A stretch of DNA of 64,000 bases. It comes from Triplophysa rosa. Taxonomy: Eukaryota > Chordata > Actinopteri > Cypriniformes > Nemacheilidae. The stretch is from NCBI RefSeq assembly GCF_024868665.1, contig NC_079890.1, positions 32,787,831 through 32,851,830 of the forward strand. Direction: 5' to 3'. The position numbers and the translations under genes are program-made. Every line of letters begins with the position of its first letter. Positions within the stretch are counted from its first letter, which is position 1. The notes beneath the pieces are model-generated. The model made no database searches. It saw only the letters and a list, made by a program, of their open reading frames with translations, and was not told the DNA's origin. Shown one piece after another: positions 62,322 through 64,000 of the stretch.

Positions 62322-63881
62322 CAGTGAGGGAAATAAGTATTTGATCCCCTGCTGATTTTGTAAGTTTGCCTACTTACAAACAAATGAAGGGTCTATAATT
62401 TTTATGGTGGGTTTATTTTAACTGATAGACACAGAATATTAAAAAAAATCAGGGGAAAAAAATGTTATATAAAGGTTATAAATTGATTTGCATTTCAGTC
62501 AGTGAAATAAGTATTTGATCCCCAAGCAAAACATAACTTTGTACTTTGTGGAGAAACCCTTGTTGGCAAGCACAGAGGTCAGACATTTCTGATAGTTGGT
62601 CACCAGGTTTGCACATGTGTCCGGATACATTTAGTCCACTCCTCTGTCAATCTTTAAGGTTTCTTGGCTGTCGCTCAGCAAATTGGAGTTTTAGCCTCCT
62701 TCACAGAGGTTCTATAGGACTAGGGTCTAGAGACTGGCTAGGACATTTAATGTGCTTCTCCTTAAGCCACTATTTGGTTGTCTTGGCAATATGTTTTGCG
62801 TCTTTGTCATGTTAAAGGCTCATCCATGACCCATCTTCAGTGACCTAGTTAAGGGGAGGAGGTTCTCGTCCAAGATTTTACGGTACATGGGCCCGTCCCT
62901 CAGCCCCTCAATGCGGTGAAGTCATCCTGTATACCTGTAGCAGAGAAAAAGCCCTAAAGCAGAATGTTTCCAACACTGTGCTTCTCTGTAGACATGATGT
63001 TCTTGGGCTCATAGTCAGCATTTCTCTCCCTCCAAACACAGGAGTCCATTTTGGTCTCACAGCAGTGCCAGCACTTTCGCCAAAGCCTTTTCTGAATCAT
63101 TTTTATGTTCATTGTCAAACTTAAGACGAGCCAGGCGGGCCTTCTTGGGCAGGAGGACCTTGCGGGTGCTTCAGGATTTCAGTCTACTGTGGCATAGCGT
63201 GTTACCAATGTGTTACCAATGTTTTGCTTGCTAACTGTGTTCCCAACTGTCTTGAAATCATTAACAGGCTTCTTCCGTGTAGTTCTGGGCTGATCTTTAA
63301 CATTTCTCATGATCATCTTTACCCCATTGGGGAAATATTGCAGGGAGCTCCAGAACAAGGGCATTTGATAGTTATTTTGTATATCTTCTATTTCCAAATA
63401 ATCACACCAACAGTTGTCTCCTTCTCACCAAGCTTCTGTCTGTAGCCTATTCAAGGTTTGTGCAGGTCTCCAATCTTGTCGCTGACATCCTTTAAAACCT
63501 ATTTGGTCTGGACCATGGTGTTGGAGAGGTTGAACTGGAAGATACAGATTCTGTTGGCAGGCATCTTTTATATACATAACAAGCTGATTTAGGAGTACTT
63601 TCTTAAAGTGACAGGACTAATCTGTGGTCCATATAGGCACATAACCAATCTGTGGAGCCAGAATTCTTGCTAGTTGGTAGGGGATCAAATACTTATTTCA
63701 CTGACTGAAATGCAAATCAATTTATAACCTTTATATAACATTTTTTTCCCCTGATTTTTTTTAATATTCTGTGTCTATCAGTTAAAATAAACCCACCATA
63801 AAAATTATAGACCCTTCATTTGTTTGTAAGTAGGCAAACTTACAAAATCAGCAGGGGATCAAATACTTATTTCCCTCACTG
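62322..63881 (-). mobile_element. Tc1/mariner element with decayed transposase, second family
   Basis: Flanked by TA (62320-62321 and 63882-63883). Inverted repeats of about 200 bases start CAGTGAGGGAAATAAGTATT and end AATACTTATTTCCCTCACTG. The arm sequence GAAATAAGTATTTGATCCCC is repeated at the inner border of each arm, a direct-repeat transposase-binding layout. The minus strand keeps scattered Tc1 transposase segments with stops and frameshifts. At 1560 bases it is near full length. Confidence 0.93.
63179..63397 (-). pseudogene. Tc1-type transposase DNA-binding region fragment
   Basis: The residues VKMIMRNVKDQPRTTRKKPV and NTVSKQNIGNTL match the second helix-turn-helix region of Tc1-family transposases. 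The frame is interrupted upstream and downstream. Part of the element at 62322-63881. Confidence 0.8.
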
Positions 63882-64000
63882 TATATCCCTGGATGCAGAT
63901 TAACCATGGCAACTTGGGACAGTCAAGCTTATGTCCCCCTGTATGCTTAGCTGAACTTTTTTTAAACCACACCACCCCTCCTTTTTCAATCAATCTGCAG

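Overview
The window is vertebrate nuclear DNA from a teleost, most likely a cypriniform. Genes are split by GT-AG introns, coding is sparse, and the spaces between genes are filled with (CA)n tracts, Tc1/mariner, hAT and TTAA-flanked miniature transposons of the kinds common in carp-like fishes. The protein fragments closely resemble what I remember of zebrafish Fgf4, Fgf19, Lto1 and cyclin D1. The species call rests on memory, not on a search.

Layout: fgf4 (+, three coding exons, 397-2584), fgf19 (+, three exons, 11874-13849), lto1 (+, five exons, 15383-17496) and ccnd1 (-, five exons, 28408-24325, with a 3' UTR probably reaching about 21262). This is the mirror image of the human 11q13 block CCND1-LTO1-FGF19-FGF4, with relative strands preserved. 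lto1 and ccnd1 are tail to tail. All four coding sequences can be assembled with correct splice dinucleotides, consistent phases and family-typical lengths (195, 208, 141 and 292 residues).

Regulatory DNA that can be read directly includes a ccnd1 core promoter with a TCF/LEF site next to a CRE, and a long ccnd1 3' UTR with 8-mer miR-15/16 sites, a miR-17-family site and a conserved poly(A) end. Downstream of fgf4 there is an octamer, SOX and CCAAT motif cluster that may correspond to the mammalian Fgf4 3' enhancer.

From about 28.6 kb to 64 kb (upstream of ccnd1) I find no host gene. It is a gene desert with many mobile-element insertions, several of which have target-site duplications that can be read off. 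These include a hAT element (8-bp TSD), a second hAT copy with a TTAA element inserted into it, a hAT deletion derivative that keeps a BED-like zinc finger, two full-length but decayed Tc1 elements, and a solo LTR with a 5-bp TSD inside a decayed Tc1-like element. There is also a small templated-insertion scar.

The genes do not form an operon. FGF4 and FGF19 are secreted FGF ligands, LTO1 is a cytosolic adaptor for Fe-S maturation of ABCE1, and cyclin D1 is the G1 CDK4/6 regulatory subunit. I found no previously undescribed gene system. The most useful observations are the conserved regulatory blocks, the intact endocrine tail of FGF19, the C-terminal client peptide of LTO1, the readable intron 4 of ccnd1 and the dated layers of transposons.
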